DNA from: Acidobacteriaceae bacterium
GTDB lineage: Bacteria > Acidobacteriota > Terriglobia > Terriglobales > Acidobacteriaceae
Length of the DNA stretch: 40,931 bases
Direction of reading: 5' to 3'
Assembly (NCBI GenBank): GCA_003139795.1
Contig: PLGM01000271.1
Coordinates: forward strand, 1 to 40,931
Shown: positions 24,891 through 32,586 of the stretch, one piece after another
Numbering within the stretch: the first letter of the stretch is position 1
How the letters are laid out: each line of letters begins with the position of its first letter
Made by a program: the position numbers and the translations under genes
The notes under the pieces: generated by a model
What the model was told of the DNA's origin: nothing
Seen by the model: the letters and a program-made list of their open reading frames with translations, nothing else
Databases searched by the model: none

Positions 24891-26132
24891 ATGACAGAAA
24901 CAATTTTGCCCCAGGCAGTTACCCGCCGGCACTTTCTCCAAGGTGCGGCAGCTGTGGCTATCGCGCATTCCGCGCTGGGAGCGGCCCAGGCGCCCGTCCG
25001 GCGCTCAAAGATGAACAAGACCCTGGCCTATGTAGGAACCTATACAGGCGCGGTTGGCAGCGGCAGGAATGGAGAGGGAATCTATCGATTCGAAGTGAAT
25101 CCGGCTACCGGCGAGTTATCGCGCCGCGTGCTGGCCGCAAAGACTCCCAATCCTTCGTGGATTGCGATTCATCCTTCCAGAAAACACCTCTACGCAGTAA
25201 ATGAAGTCAGCGACTTTCAAGGCGGCAGCGGCTCGGTAAGCGCCTTCGCCATCGACCTGGCAAGCGGCGATCTGACCGCACTGAATACAGTAAGTTCGGA
25301 AGGCGCAAGTCCGGCCTACCTGAGCATCGATGCTTCAGGGAGTTATGCGTTCGTGGCCAACTACGACGGCGGAAGCATAGCCGTGCTTCCGATTCTGGCC
25401 GGCGGATTGCTGGGTTCCGCGGTAGACATTCACCGCGACAGAAGCTCCGTGGGCAGCGCGCAAGCGGCCAATGCTTCCCCCGGCAGCTTTGCCATCAGCG
25501 GCCACGATGCCCCGCATGCGCACATGATTGCGCCCGATCCGCGGAACAGATTCGTGCTTGCGACCGACCTGGGCCAGGACCGCATCTATATTTATCGCTT
25601 CGACCCCGCCACGGGAAAGCTCTCACCCTCAGACGGCGCGCCCTTCGTCTCTTTGCCCTCCGGCGACGGCCCTCGCCACTTCGCATTTCATCCCAACGGC
25701 CATTGGCTGTATGCGATTCAGGAGGAGTCTTCCACCATTGCTTTCTTACTCTATGACCCCGCCACCGGATCGCTTGCCGCGCAGCAGACAATCTCCGCTT
25801 TACCCTCGGGCTTTGCCGGATCGAGTTATGCAGCCGAGATTCTGGTATCGCCGAATGGCAGATTCCTCTACGCCGCAAACCGGCTGCACGACACCATTGC
25901 CGTTTTTTCGATCGACGCGAGCGGCAGGCTGAAGCACATCGGCGAGACAGCCACCCTGGGCGATTATCCCGGTCAATGCAGGATCGATCCTGGCGGCAAT
26001 TTCCTCTACGCGTGCAATCGGCGCAGCGATAACATCACCTCTTTCAGGATTCATCGCGACACAGGCCTGCTCACGTTCACCGGCCAGTACACGCCGGTTG
26101 GAAGTCCGGCAAGCATCACCTTTCTGGAGTGA
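24891..26132 (+). CDS. Tat-exported lactonase-fold (Pgl-type seven-bladed beta-propeller) protein
   Basis: The 413-residue protein starts with a twin-arginine signal (TRRHFLQGAAAVAIAHSALGAAQA; Arg12-Arg13), so it is exported folded. From about 45 it is a 6-phosphogluconolactonase-type propeller with repeating blade motifs (NPSWIAIHPSRKHLYAVNE, GPRHFAFHPNGHWLYAIQE, SYAAEILVSPNGRFLYAANR, GNFLYACNRRSDNITSF). An exported protein cannot serve the cytoplasmic pentose-phosphate step, so it more likely hydrolyses a periplasmic sugar lactone or has another propeller function. AAGGA lies 8 nt before the ATG at 24891. It is 68 nt after the permease, probably in its operon, and no terminator follows. Confidence 0.82.
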   Translation: MTETILPQAVTRRHFLQGAAAVAIAHSALGAAQAPVRRSKMNKTLAYVGTYTGAVGSGRNGEGIYRFEVNPATGELSRRVLAAKTPNPSWIAIHPSRKHLYAVNEVSDFQGGSGSVSAFAIDLASGDLTALNTVSSEGASPAYLSIDASGSYAFVANYDGGSIAVLPILAGGLLGSAVDIHRDRSSVGSAQAANASPGSFAISGHDAPHAHMIAPDPRNRFVLATDLGQDRIYIYRFDPATGKLSPSDGAPFVSLPSGDGPRHFAFHPNGHWLYAIQEESSTIAFLLYDPATGSLAAQQTISALPSGFAGSSYAAEILVSPNGRFLYAANRLHDTIAVFSIDASGRLKHIGETATLGDYPGQCRIDPGGNFLYACNRRSDNITSFRIHRDTGLLTFTGQYTPVGSPASITFLE

Positions 26133-26220
26133 TTCGAGGCCTACGGGCCATCTCCCGCCAGCCCCATGGGCGATTCAGGGCCATCCCCCATTCCGGGGAC
26201 GTGGAACTCCACGAAACGCA

Positions 26221-26308
26221 CCAAACCGTGGACCTGATGCTCCCCGGTTACCTCCAAATCGTGGACCTGTAAGTCCCATTTCGCGCCAAAATCGCGACCT
26301 GTAAGCCA
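26221..26308. repeat. Three imperfect direct repeats with 32-33 nt period
   Basis: CCAAACCGTGGACCTG (26221), CCAAATCGTGGACCTG (26254) and CCAAAATCGCGACCTG (26286) recur with 33 and 32 nt spacing, the last two followed by TAAG. The segments between differ, unlike a CRISPR array with exact repeats. The region 26133-26395 otherwise shows no gene. Confidence 0.5.
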
Positions 26309-26395
26309 CCATTTTCAACAAGCGCCCACGGAGAAAGTCGATTGATCGGTCAACAGCGGTCACCGCCAACGGTTCTCTGATTCCTGTCCCCCGCT

Positions 26396-27298
26396 TTAAT
26401 CGAATACCACGGTCTTGTTGCCGTAGCAGAGGATGCGGCGGTCCAGGTGCCAGCGCACGGCGCGGGACAGGACGATGCGCTCCAGATCGCGGCCCCGCGC
26501 CACCAGATCTTCCACCTGGTCGCGGTGCGAGATGCGCGCCACGTCCTGCTCGATAATCGGCCCATCGTCAAGCAAATCAGTCACATAGTGGCTGGTGGCC
26601 CCGATCAGTTTCACTCCCCGCGCGTGCGCCGCGTGGTAGGGTTTGGCTCCGGTAAACGCAGGCAGAAACGAGTGGTGCACGTTGATGATCGAGGCCGGAT
26701 ACCGAGCCACAAGAGCGGGGGAAAGAATCTGCATGTAGCGCGCCAGCACCACCAGCTCAACCCCCTTCGATTCAAGCAGTTCCAGTTGTCGCGCCGCGGC
26801 TTCGTTGTGCGTGGCCGCGGTAACCTCGATGTAGGCAAAGGGAATCCCGTAAAACGCCGCCAGCTTCTCCACATCCCTATGATTCGAAACGATTATCGGA
26901 ATGTCGCACACCAGCTCGCCGGTCCGCCAACGGTGCAGCAGGTCAGCCATGCAGTGAAGGTACTGTGAACAGAACAGGGCCACCCTGGGTTGCCGCGCGC
27001 CGGAGGTCAACTGCCAGCGCATGCCGAGCTCCGCCGCCATCGGCGCAAAGGCAGCTTTAAACCCTTCCAGATCAAAGCCTTCCGGGCTAGTTGTCGGGCC
27101 GTCTGCCTGCCCTGCCGAGCCCTCCGCCGGGCCGTCGAGCGCCCACTCGACGCGCATGAAAAAGAGCCCCAGTTCGTGATCCTGATGCTGGTCGGCGTGG
27201 AGAATGTTGGCGCCCCGCTCATAGAGCAGGCCGGCGACGCGGGCCACCAGACCCTTGCGGTCCGGGCAATCGATGAGCAGTACAGCCGAATCTTTCAT
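26396..27298 (-). CDS. purU: Formyltetrahydrofolate deformylase
   Basis: The 300-residue cytoplasmic enzyme hydrolyses 10-formyl-THF to formate and THF, balancing the one-carbon pool and feeding formate to purine synthesis. An N-terminal ACT domain (about 5-85: VLLIDCPDRKGLVARVAGLLYERGANIL) is interrupted by an Ala/Gly-rich insert at about 55-75. A formyltransferase domain (about 105-290) has SNHRDVEKLAAFYGIPF, ARYMQILSP and the catalytic triad region INVHHSFLPAF (N206, H208) with LLDDGPIIEQD (D244/D245). GAGGGGAG sits just ahead of the ATG. Separate transcription unit, minus strand; genes on either side are unrelated. Confidence 0.92.
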   Translation of the reverse strand: MKDSAVLLIDCPDRKGLVARVAGLLYERGANILHADQHQDHELGLFFMRVEWALDGPAEGSAGQADGPTTSPEGFDLEGFKAAFAPMAAELGMRWQLTSGARQPRVALFCSQYLHCMADLLHRWRTGELVCDIPIIVSNHRDVEKLAAFYGIPFAYIEVTAATHNEAAARQLELLESKGVELVVLARYMQILSPALVARYPASIINVHHSFLPAFTGAKPYHAAHARGVKLIGATSHYVTDLLDDGPIIEQDVARISHRDQVEDLVARGRDLERIVLSRAVRWHLDRRILCYGNKTVVFD

Positions 27299-27660
27299 GC
27301 TCCCCTCAGCTTAAACCACCCTCTTCTACGGAGCTGGGCTACCCGCCGGTCAGGGGGGCACCGTTTTAAGGGGTTACAGCGCCTGTAAGCGGTTCGGAAC
27401 CTGTCTGTAAGTCTTTTGAAATGTGTTGGTTGGTATCGGCGTACTGCTGTACTGACGCTGTATCTGCGTGGAGGCCACCTTCGCAAGTTTTTGAAAGGGA
27501 AGGGATTAGGTTGGGGTTCACGGCCGCACAGCCCGAAAGCGCGATTTTTTCGGGGGAGGGGGAGGGCGGGTTGGCGGAGGATGCGGCGCAAAAAAGCGCC
27601 GGGGCAGGTACGCCCCGGCGATGCGCGTGCAACGCAATGAACTCTTTCGTCAACAGTGAG
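27299..27660. other. Intergenic region between purU and the kinase operon
   Basis: The region holds the leader of purU and, at its far end, the terminator of the three-gene regulatory operon (27590-27620). Between them is a low-complexity G-rich stretch (27550-27580) and no convincing gene. Confidence 0.5.
27590..27620 (-). terminator. Rho-independent terminator of the regulatory operon
   Basis: Read on the minus strand, CGCCGGGGC, loop GTACCT, GCCCCGGCG form a perfect 9-bp stem followed by CTTTTTT (the A-run at 27590-27595). It lies 40 nt after the receiver-like gene. Confidence 0.88.
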
Positions 27661-28176
27661 TCAGGCGGCCGCATCCCCCCGGACCTCGAACGGCGTGTTC
27701 AACTGCTGGCGGAGGTTGCTGGCCAGGTCGGCCACCACGCGCAGCTTGTCGGCGATGGGAGAAGGCACTTCGCCGCCGGAGAGGGCCAACTGCGAGTTCA
27801 GCAACAGGCCGGCGACCGTGGTCTTCAACTCGGTCTCGATGGCAGCCGCCGCCGCGCGGCGGGCCAGGGTCTGCTCCCGCTCGCGGCGATGCAGGGCGGC
27901 GCGAATCTCCCGGATCAGCCGGGCCGCGCCGGAGAGCGCGAAGTTGATCTGCAAAGGAATTGCCAGCCCGGCGCGCTCCCATATCGCCTCGGCGGCGGAC
28001 GGATCGCACTCGGCCATGGTCTCATCCATCACCACGGCCAAAAACTCCCGGCGGCGCAGCGCCCCCAGCGCGGCCTTGCGCCCTTCCGCCACTTCAACTT
28101 CCATGCCCAGTTGCGCGCCCACCACGGCGGCGCAGTTACGGGCGCCTTCAATTCCGGTCACAATCAGAATGCTCAT
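27661..28176 (-). CDS. Degenerate receiver-domain protein with helical C-terminus
   Basis: A 171-residue cytoplasmic protein. Its first ~100 residues have a response-regulator-like pattern (MSILIVTGIEGARN, then FLAVVMDETMAECD). The Asp in VVMDETM is at the phosphoacceptor position, but the usual acidic pair after strand 1 is absent (VTGIE) and the conserved Thr/Ser and Lys are not evident. The rest is a charged helical region (LHRREREQTLARRAAAAAIETELKTTVAGLLLNSQLALSG) reminiscent of a dimerisation helix pair. AGGAG six nt before the ATG at 28176 sets the start; a TTG at 28182 is less likely. Third gene of the operon after the kinase and sigma54 activator, followed by a strong terminator. Role unknown; possibly an alternative phosphate acceptor or an adaptor. 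Confidence 0.6.
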   Translation of the reverse strand: MSILIVTGIEGARNCAAVVGAQLGMEVEVAEGRKAALGALRRREFLAVVMDETMAECDPSAAEAIWERAGLAIPLQINFALSGAARLIREIRAALHRREREQTLARRAAAAAIETELKTTVAGLLLNSQLALSGGEVPSPIADKLRVVADLASNLRQQLNTPFEVRGDAAA

Positions 28177-28321
28177 CCTCAACTCCTCATTCGGTGTCCG
28201 GCCAGTTCATGGCCTGGGCATCCTTTTCCGGCCCGTGCAGGTTTCCATTCCGCTTGGGGCCTGTGGCTTTTCCCGTAATTGCCCTATCGGCGCGTTTCGT
28301 TCCGGCTCCAGTCCGGACCGG

Positions 28322-29785
28322 TCACTCTTCCCGAAGCGGATCGGCGATGCCGTATTCCTTCAGCTTGCGGTAGAGAGTGGTCTTGCCGATGCCGAGCAGC
28401 TTGGCGGCCTGCAGCTTGTCGCCGTGGAGGGTGCGAATGGCGCTCAGGATGGCTTGGCGCTCGAGATCGGCGAGCGTCATCACCTCGGGTGCGGCGGAGC
28501 CCTCCCCGGCCGGCGCGGTGGATGCCGTGGCGGCGCGCCGCGCCTCCAGACCCTGTTGCTGTAGCTGCGTGGGCAGGTCGCCGAGGTGCAGCACCGGCCC
28601 CGAAGACAGGGTGCAGGCCCGCTCCAGCGAGTTTTCGAGCTCCCTCACATTGCCCGGCCAGTCGTGCCGCATCATGGTGCGCAGAGCCTCGTCGCTGAGC
28701 GTGAACTTGGTGCCGTGCTCGCGGCTGATGCGGTCCAGGAAATGCGCGGCCAGCAGCGGGATATCCTCGCGGCGGTCGCGCAGCGCCGGGAGGCGCAGGT
28801 TGACCACGTTGAGCCGGTAAAAGAGATCCTTGCGGAAGGTGCCCTTCTCGACCATTACCGCCAGATCGCGGTTGGTGGCGGCCACAATGCGCGCCTTCAT
28901 CGGCACGCGATGGGTGGCCCCGACCGGCCGCACCTCTTTTTCCTGGAGAGTGCGCAGCAGCTTGGCTTGTAAATCCAGCGAGAGTTCGCCGATCTCATCC
29001 AGAAACACCGTGCCCCCCTCGGCCGAGACCAGCAGCCCGTCCTTGGAGCGGTTGGCCCCGGTGAAGGCGCCCTTCACATAACCGAACAGTTCGCTTTCGA
29101 TCAGCGTGGGCACCAGCGAGCCGCAATCCACCGGCAGGAAGGGTTTTTGAGAATTGGGGCCGTAGGCGTGGATGGTCCGCGCCACCAGCTCCTTGCCCGT
29201 GCCGCTCTCGCCGAGGACCAGGACCGGGTGCGAGCTCTGGGCGACTTTGGAAAGGATGCGGTAGAGCTTCTCCATCTCCCCCGAGCGGCCGATCATGGCT
29301 CCCAGGCCTTGACTGAGCCGCAGCCGTTCCCGCAACTGGCGGGTGGCGGTGTCGGTCAGGTGGCTGGAGGCCGCGCGCTCCAGCACCGTGGAAAGCTCGT
29401 CGATGGCGAAGGGCTTGGTCAGGTAGTCGGAGGCGCCGCAGCGCATCGCCTCGACGGCCGCATTCACCGATCCCGAGGCGGTCATGGCGATCACCGAGGT
29501 ATCCGGGTAGAGCAGCTTAACTTCGGAAACCAGCTCCAGACCCTGACTGCTCCCGAAAGGAAGGTTGACCAGCAGAATGTCGGCCGCGTGGCCGCGCATC
29601 TGGCTCCGCGCCTGGCCCAGGTCGCCGGTGCTTTCGACGGCATAGCCCAGGCTGGCGGCGATCTCGGCGCAGGCCGAGCGAACCGCCGCGTCCGCGTCCA
29701 CCACCAGCAGGTGCAGCCGCACCGCCGGCTCCGCAAGTTGAGGAATAAACTCCATGGTTCTCGGGTTTAGAACTGCTTCGAGCAT
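28322..29785 (-). CDS. NtrC-type sigma54-dependent activator with Asn at the phosphorylation site
   Basis: The 487-residue protein has a receiver (about 23-140), AAA+ domain (about 162-395) and Fis-type helix-turn-helix (about 445-485: LERQAILSAIRTLHGDKLQAAKLLGIGKTTLYRKLKEYGI). Walker A is GESGTGKE (192-199), the sigma54 contact loop GAFTGA is at 239-244, and Walker B GGTVFLDE at 257-264, so it should remodel sigma54 polymerase. The receiver keeps the acidic residues D30/D32, T102 and K124, but the phosphoacceptor position is Asn74 (ADILLVNLPFG, codon AAC at 29564-29566). It is therefore unlikely to be controlled by ordinary Asp phosphorylation. GAGG 9 nt upstream supports the ATG at 29785. 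It follows the histidine kinase gene (86 nt gap). Confidence 0.92.
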   Translation of the reverse strand: MLEAVLNPRTMEFIPQLAEPAVRLHLLVVDADAAVRSACAEIAASLGYAVESTGDLGQARSQMRGHAADILLVNLPFGSSQGLELVSEVKLLYPDTSVIAMTASGSVNAAVEAMRCGASDYLTKPFAIDELSTVLERAASSHLTDTATRQLRERLRLSQGLGAMIGRSGEMEKLYRILSKVAQSSHPVLVLGESGTGKELVARTIHAYGPNSQKPFLPVDCGSLVPTLIESELFGYVKGAFTGANRSKDGLLVSAEGGTVFLDEIGELSLDLQAKLLRTLQEKEVRPVGATHRVPMKARIVAATNRDLAVMVEKGTFRKDLFYRLNVVNLRLPALRDRREDIPLLAAHFLDRISREHGTKFTLSDEALRTMMRHDWPGNVRELENSLERACTLSSGPVLHLGDLPTQLQQQGLEARRAATASTAPAGEGSAAPEVMTLADLERQAILSAIRTLHGDKLQAAKLLGIGKTTLYRKLKEYGIADPLREE

Positions 29786-29871
29786 TGTATTCGCCTCACG
29801 CGTGATTGGGTGAATTGGATGATGATGACCGGTTCTGTGCCGCCCCGGTCGCGCTGTGCCGGCGCCCTTGT

Positions 29872-30762
29872 TCAGCGCTCCCGGACGGGCAATTCGATTT
29901 CAAGGCGCGCACCCCCACGGGCGCGGTTTGCCGCGTGAATCCGCCCGCCCGCTGCTTCCACAATCGAACGGGTGATGGACAGACCCAGCCCGCGATGAGT
30001 AGCCGGCCAGCCTCCGTTGGTCGAGGGGCCGCTCGTGCGGGTGCTGTAGCCGGCTTCAAATATCTTGTCCAGCGCCTTGCGGGCAATGCCCGGCCCGTTG
30101 TCTTCAATGGTCAGCGACAGCCACCGGGGGGCGCCCGGTTGCGCAGGCTGCTCGCGCAGGCCCAGTTGGATGGTGCCGCCCGCGGGCATGGCCTCGGCGG
30201 CGTTCTTCACCAGGTTTACCAGCACCCTGGTCAGGTCCTCTCCCGTCAGCCTCACCGGCCTGGCGCCCCCTTCGGCGTCTACCGTCAGGGCAATCGAGGT
30301 CCCGGCTAGCGCGGCCAACAGGTTGCGGTTGGCGAGCAGCTCTTCGGCCAGGTTGTCGATGGGCTCGGCCGGCATCAGATCCCAGCGCCGGGACTGCTGA
30401 AGCCGGCCGCCGGCCGAGGCTGGCGCGGGCAATCTTTCCAGGTCGTGCAAGGCGACCTGGGACGAAGCGCCTCCTGGAGCTTCGCGGGTATCCAGAGCCA
30501 CCAGCTTTTCCACCAGCCGGCGGCTGGCCGCGGCCACCAGCCGCAACTCGTTTCCATAGTGAAGGTACGGGGCGGTCAACACCCCCGGCTCCGCAAGAAG
30601 ATCGCAGTAAAGCCCCAGTGCCGTGACCATGTTTCTGGCGTCGTGCGCTACCTCCGCCAGGTTTTCGCCCTCGCTGCGCAGGGTGGCCAGCGTTTCCACC
30701 ACCGCTTCCACCCGCTTGCGCTCCGCTCCGTCCCATCCTGCCGTCTGCTCCATCTGCTGCAT
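29872..30762 (-). CDS. Soluble sensor histidine kinase
   Basis: The 296-residue protein has no membrane segment or recognisable sensor domain. A short coiled N-terminus (ERKRVEAVVETLATLRSEGENLAE) leads to the H-box AEVAHDARNMVTALGLYCDLL (H40), followed by a HATPase domain with LVNLVKNAAEAM (N-box), IEDNGPGI (G1), KIFEAGYST and HRGLGLSITRSIVEAAGG (G2). It is a cytoplasmic kinase that may receive its signal from a protein partner. The frame is open to 31056, but those 98 codons are Arg-rich and unlike a protein. AGGGAG about 7 nt before the ATG at 30762 marks the start. First gene of the kinase / sigma54 activator / receiver-like operon. A sigma54-like promoter lies about 180 nt upstream. Confidence 0.85.
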   Translation of the reverse strand: MQQMEQTAGWDGAERKRVEAVVETLATLRSEGENLAEVAHDARNMVTALGLYCDLLAEPGVLTAPYLHYGNELRLVAAASRRLVEKLVALDTREAPGGASSQVALHDLERLPAPASAGGRLQQSRRWDLMPAEPIDNLAEELLANRNLLAALAGTSIALTVDAEGGARPVRLTGEDLTRVLVNLVKNAAEAMPAGGTIQLGLREQPAQPGAPRWLSLTIEDNGPGIARKALDKIFEAGYSTRTSGPSTNGGWPATHRGLGLSITRSIVEAAGGRIHAANRARGGARLEIELPVRER

Positions 30763-30943
30763 ACCCTGCTCCCTCTCCCACCCGGACCGTTTCTTGTCTT
30801 CCCGCTTTTCCGCCCCGTCTTCGTTTTTGCGTTCCTGCCCTGTTGGCCGCGCGCACCGCCGGCGCAGATCCCTCGATCTGCTCTTTGGGCTCCGCCTCGG
30901 CGATTCCCGTTCCTGCCCTGCGCTTGGATTCTGTCCTGTTCTA

Positions 30944-30961
30944 TTACACGTGGCGTGCCAA
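30944..30961 (-). promoter_or_regulatory. Possible sigma54 promoter of the kinase operon
   Basis: On the minus strand the sequence reads TTGGCACG, CCAC, GTGTAA. The -24 half TTGGCACG is a full match to the sigma54 consensus. The -12 half has GT where GC is expected at the right 10-nt spacing. A sigma54 activator encoded in the operon would make this an autoregulatory circuit. Confidence 0.35.
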
Positions 30962-31210
30962 ACTAGAACGTCCGCGCTAAGTTCCTGATAAGGGAAAGGC
31001 TTAGTGTCTGGTTTCCGGATATGCTCGCAGGGACGATGGGGAACAGAATGTCCCAAAATGGAACAAGCAGGTCCGATAGAATCGCTCTAACCTATTTAGT
31101 TTCATTCGGTTATGCCGTCATTCCCGTTCCGGGTCGTGAGGATTCCGTTTTCCCGTCCTGGAACCGCCCCTTCCTTCAGGTTCCCCGCCGCTTCAGGATG
31201 CGCTCTCCCG

Positions 31211-31216
31211 TACAAT
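31211..31216 (+). promoter_or_regulatory. TACAAT -10 box very close to the rph start
   Basis: TACAAT ends 6 nt before the rph ATG at 31223, and no Shine-Dalgarno is present, which would give a leaderless mRNA. No good -35 hexamer was found. Confidence 0.3.
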
Positions 31217-31222
31217 CCCTCT

Positions 31223-31966
31223 ATGCGCGCCCCCGGCCAAACTCCCTTCTTCCGTCCTGGCGGCAGGACTTCTGCCCAGCTTCGTCCGCTCTCCCTCACC
31301 ACCGGCTTTGTCCAGACCGCCGAGGGCTCGGTGCTGGTAACGCTCGGCAACACCCGGGTGCTGACTTGCGCCACCATCGAACAGGGCGTGCCCGGCTGGC
31401 TGCGCAATGCGGGCCGCGGCTGGGTGACGGCGGAGTACGCCATGCTGCCCCGGTCGACTGTCACCCGCACCCCGCGGGAGAGCGAACGGGGCAGGATCGG
31501 CGGCCGGACGCACGAGATTCAGCGGCTGATCGGCCGCAGTCTGCGCTCGGTCGTGGACATGCAGGCGCTGGGCGAGCGGACGGTGATCCTGGATTGCGAC
31601 GTGATCCAGGCCGACGGCGGCACGCGCACGGCGGCCATCACCGGCGCGGCGGTGGCGCTGGCGCTGGCGCTCAATGCGCTGGTCGAGGCGGGAACGCTCA
31701 AAGCTTCGCCGCTGAAGCAACTGGTGGCCGCGACTTCGGTGGGCATCGTGGACGGCACGCCCGTGCTCGATCTCTGCTACGAGGAGGATTCCCAGGCCGA
31801 GGTGGATATGAATGTGGTGATGAGGGCCGACGGGGGGCTGATCGAGACCCAGGCCACGGCGGAGAAGGGAAGCTTCTCGCGGACTCAGCTCAACGAGCTG
31901 GTCGATTTGGCCGAAGTGGGGCTGAAGGAGATATTCGCCGCACAGCGGGCCGTGCTGGGGCAGTAG
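31223..31966 (+). CDS. rph: Ribonuclease PH
   Basis: The 247-residue protein is a phosphorolytic 3'-5' exoribonuclease that trims tRNA 3' ends, adding phosphate to release nucleoside diphosphates. Diagnostic blocks are [96 protein letters not shown] and [28 protein letters not shown]. Upstream codons to 31112 are open but unlike the family; the ATG at 31223 gives the normal N-terminus. It stands alone and converges on the toxin-antitoxin pair. The classic partner rdgB is not adjacent here. Confidence 0.93.
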   Translation: MRAPGQTPFFRPGGRTSAQLRPLSLTTGFVQTAEGSVLVTLGNTRVLTCATIEQGVPGWLRNAGRGWVTAEYAMLPRSTVTRTPRESERGRIGGRTHEIQRLIGRSLRSVVDMQALGERTVILDCDVIQADGGTRTAAITGAAVALALALNALVEAGTLKASPLKQLVAATSVGIVDGTPVLDLCYEEDSQAEVDMNVVMRADGGLIETQATAEKGSFSRTQLNELVDLAEVGLKEIFAAQRAVLGQ

Positions 31967-31993
31967 CGCGGCAGCGGATTGACGGGCGGTCCT

Positions 31994-32272
31994 CTATTGG
32001 CGGTCCTGGGCTGCGTGAAGAAAGCGGAGGATTTGAATAGAGTGGTCGTCGACCGCGTAAATCATGAGATATGGCAGCGGAGAGAGAACAAGCTCCCTCG
32101 TGCCGCTCTTCTTCCCGGCGCGGCCCGAAAACGGAAACGCTTTGAGAGATTTTGCCGCGTCGTAGAGCCGCTGCAGGGTGGAGGCGGCAAATGCGGGGTG
32201 ATGAAGATAGAGATAGTTGGCGATGCCTTCCAGATCGTCGGCAGCGGCCATCGACCAGCGCAGCTTTCTCAA
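31994..32272 (-). CDS. ParE/RelE-superfamily toxin
   Basis: A 92-residue basic protein with the ParE pattern: WSMAAADDLEGIANYLYLHHPAFAASTLQRLYDAAKSL (two helices), LKAFPFSGRAGKKSGTRELVLSPLPYLMIYAVDDHSIQILRFLHAAQDRQ (sheet; Arg-Glu-Leu-Val-Leu and the terminal RFLHAAQDRQ block are typical). ParE members inhibit gyrase and RelE members cleave mRNA on the ribosome. The sequence favours ParE. It overlaps the upstream antitoxin by 4 nt, so the pair is translationally coupled. Confidence 0.85.
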   Translation of the reverse strand: MRKLRWSMAAADDLEGIANYLYLHHPAFAASTLQRLYDAAKSLKAFPFSGRAGKKSGTRELVLSPLPYLMIYAVDDHSIQILRFLHAAQDRQ

Positions 32273-32493
32273 CCGCGCATCATCCGCGCCATGCGCGCGT
32301 CCATTTCTTCCTCTTCAAGGAATTCGCCGCGCGCGATCTGATCGATTCCCACCTGCACCTGCGCGTCGAACCAGTTCTCCTGGGCAAGCAGCCGGTCCAC
32401 GGCTTCCAGAGCCAGCTCAGACGCGCTGCGCCCGGTGCGCGTGGAAAGGCCGGCGAGGGCCGCCGCCTGGCGTTCGGGAAGCTCAAGGTTCAT
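32269..32493 (-). CDS. ParD-like ribbon-helix-helix antitoxin
   Basis: A 74-residue acidic protein (MNLELPERQAAALAGLSTRTGRSASELALEAVDRLL...) with a short N-terminal strand and two helices of ribbon-helix-helix type, then an acidic tail (GEFLEEEEMDARMARMMRG) likely to wrap the toxin. It precedes the toxin and overlaps it by 4 nt, the usual antitoxin-first order, and would repress its own promoter. No strong Shine-Dalgarno precedes the ATG. Confidence 0.82.
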   Translation of the reverse strand: MNLELPERQAAALAGLSTRTGRSASELALEAVDRLLAQENWFDAQVQVGIDQIARGEFLEEEEMDARMARMMRG

Positions 32494-32586
32494 GAGGCAA
32501 GGTTAGGAGCAGGACAGGCTGCTGTCAAGCGGCGCCGCGCAGCGGGCGGTACTGGGTTCATAGCACCTGGGCATGCAGTTTGATCT

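Larger units (their letters stand above)
30763..31222. other. Divergent intergenic region between kinase operon and rph
   Basis: The 460-nt region holds promoters for both directions. A sigma54-like element faces the kinase operon (30944-30961). Farther upstream are inverted elements: CTAAG at 30977 with CTTAG at 31000, and GGGAC..GTCCC around 31033-31057. A TACAAT box stands 7 nt before the rph start. Confidence 0.45.

Noticed and set aside
26221..26308. CRISPR array
   Set aside because: Only three units, each with mismatches, no uniform spacers and no cas genes nearby.
30763..31056. 98-codon N-terminal extension of the histidine kinase
   Set aside because: The extension is Arg/Lys/Pro-rich without a domain and would run over the sigma54-like promoter; a good ribosome-binding site precedes 30762.
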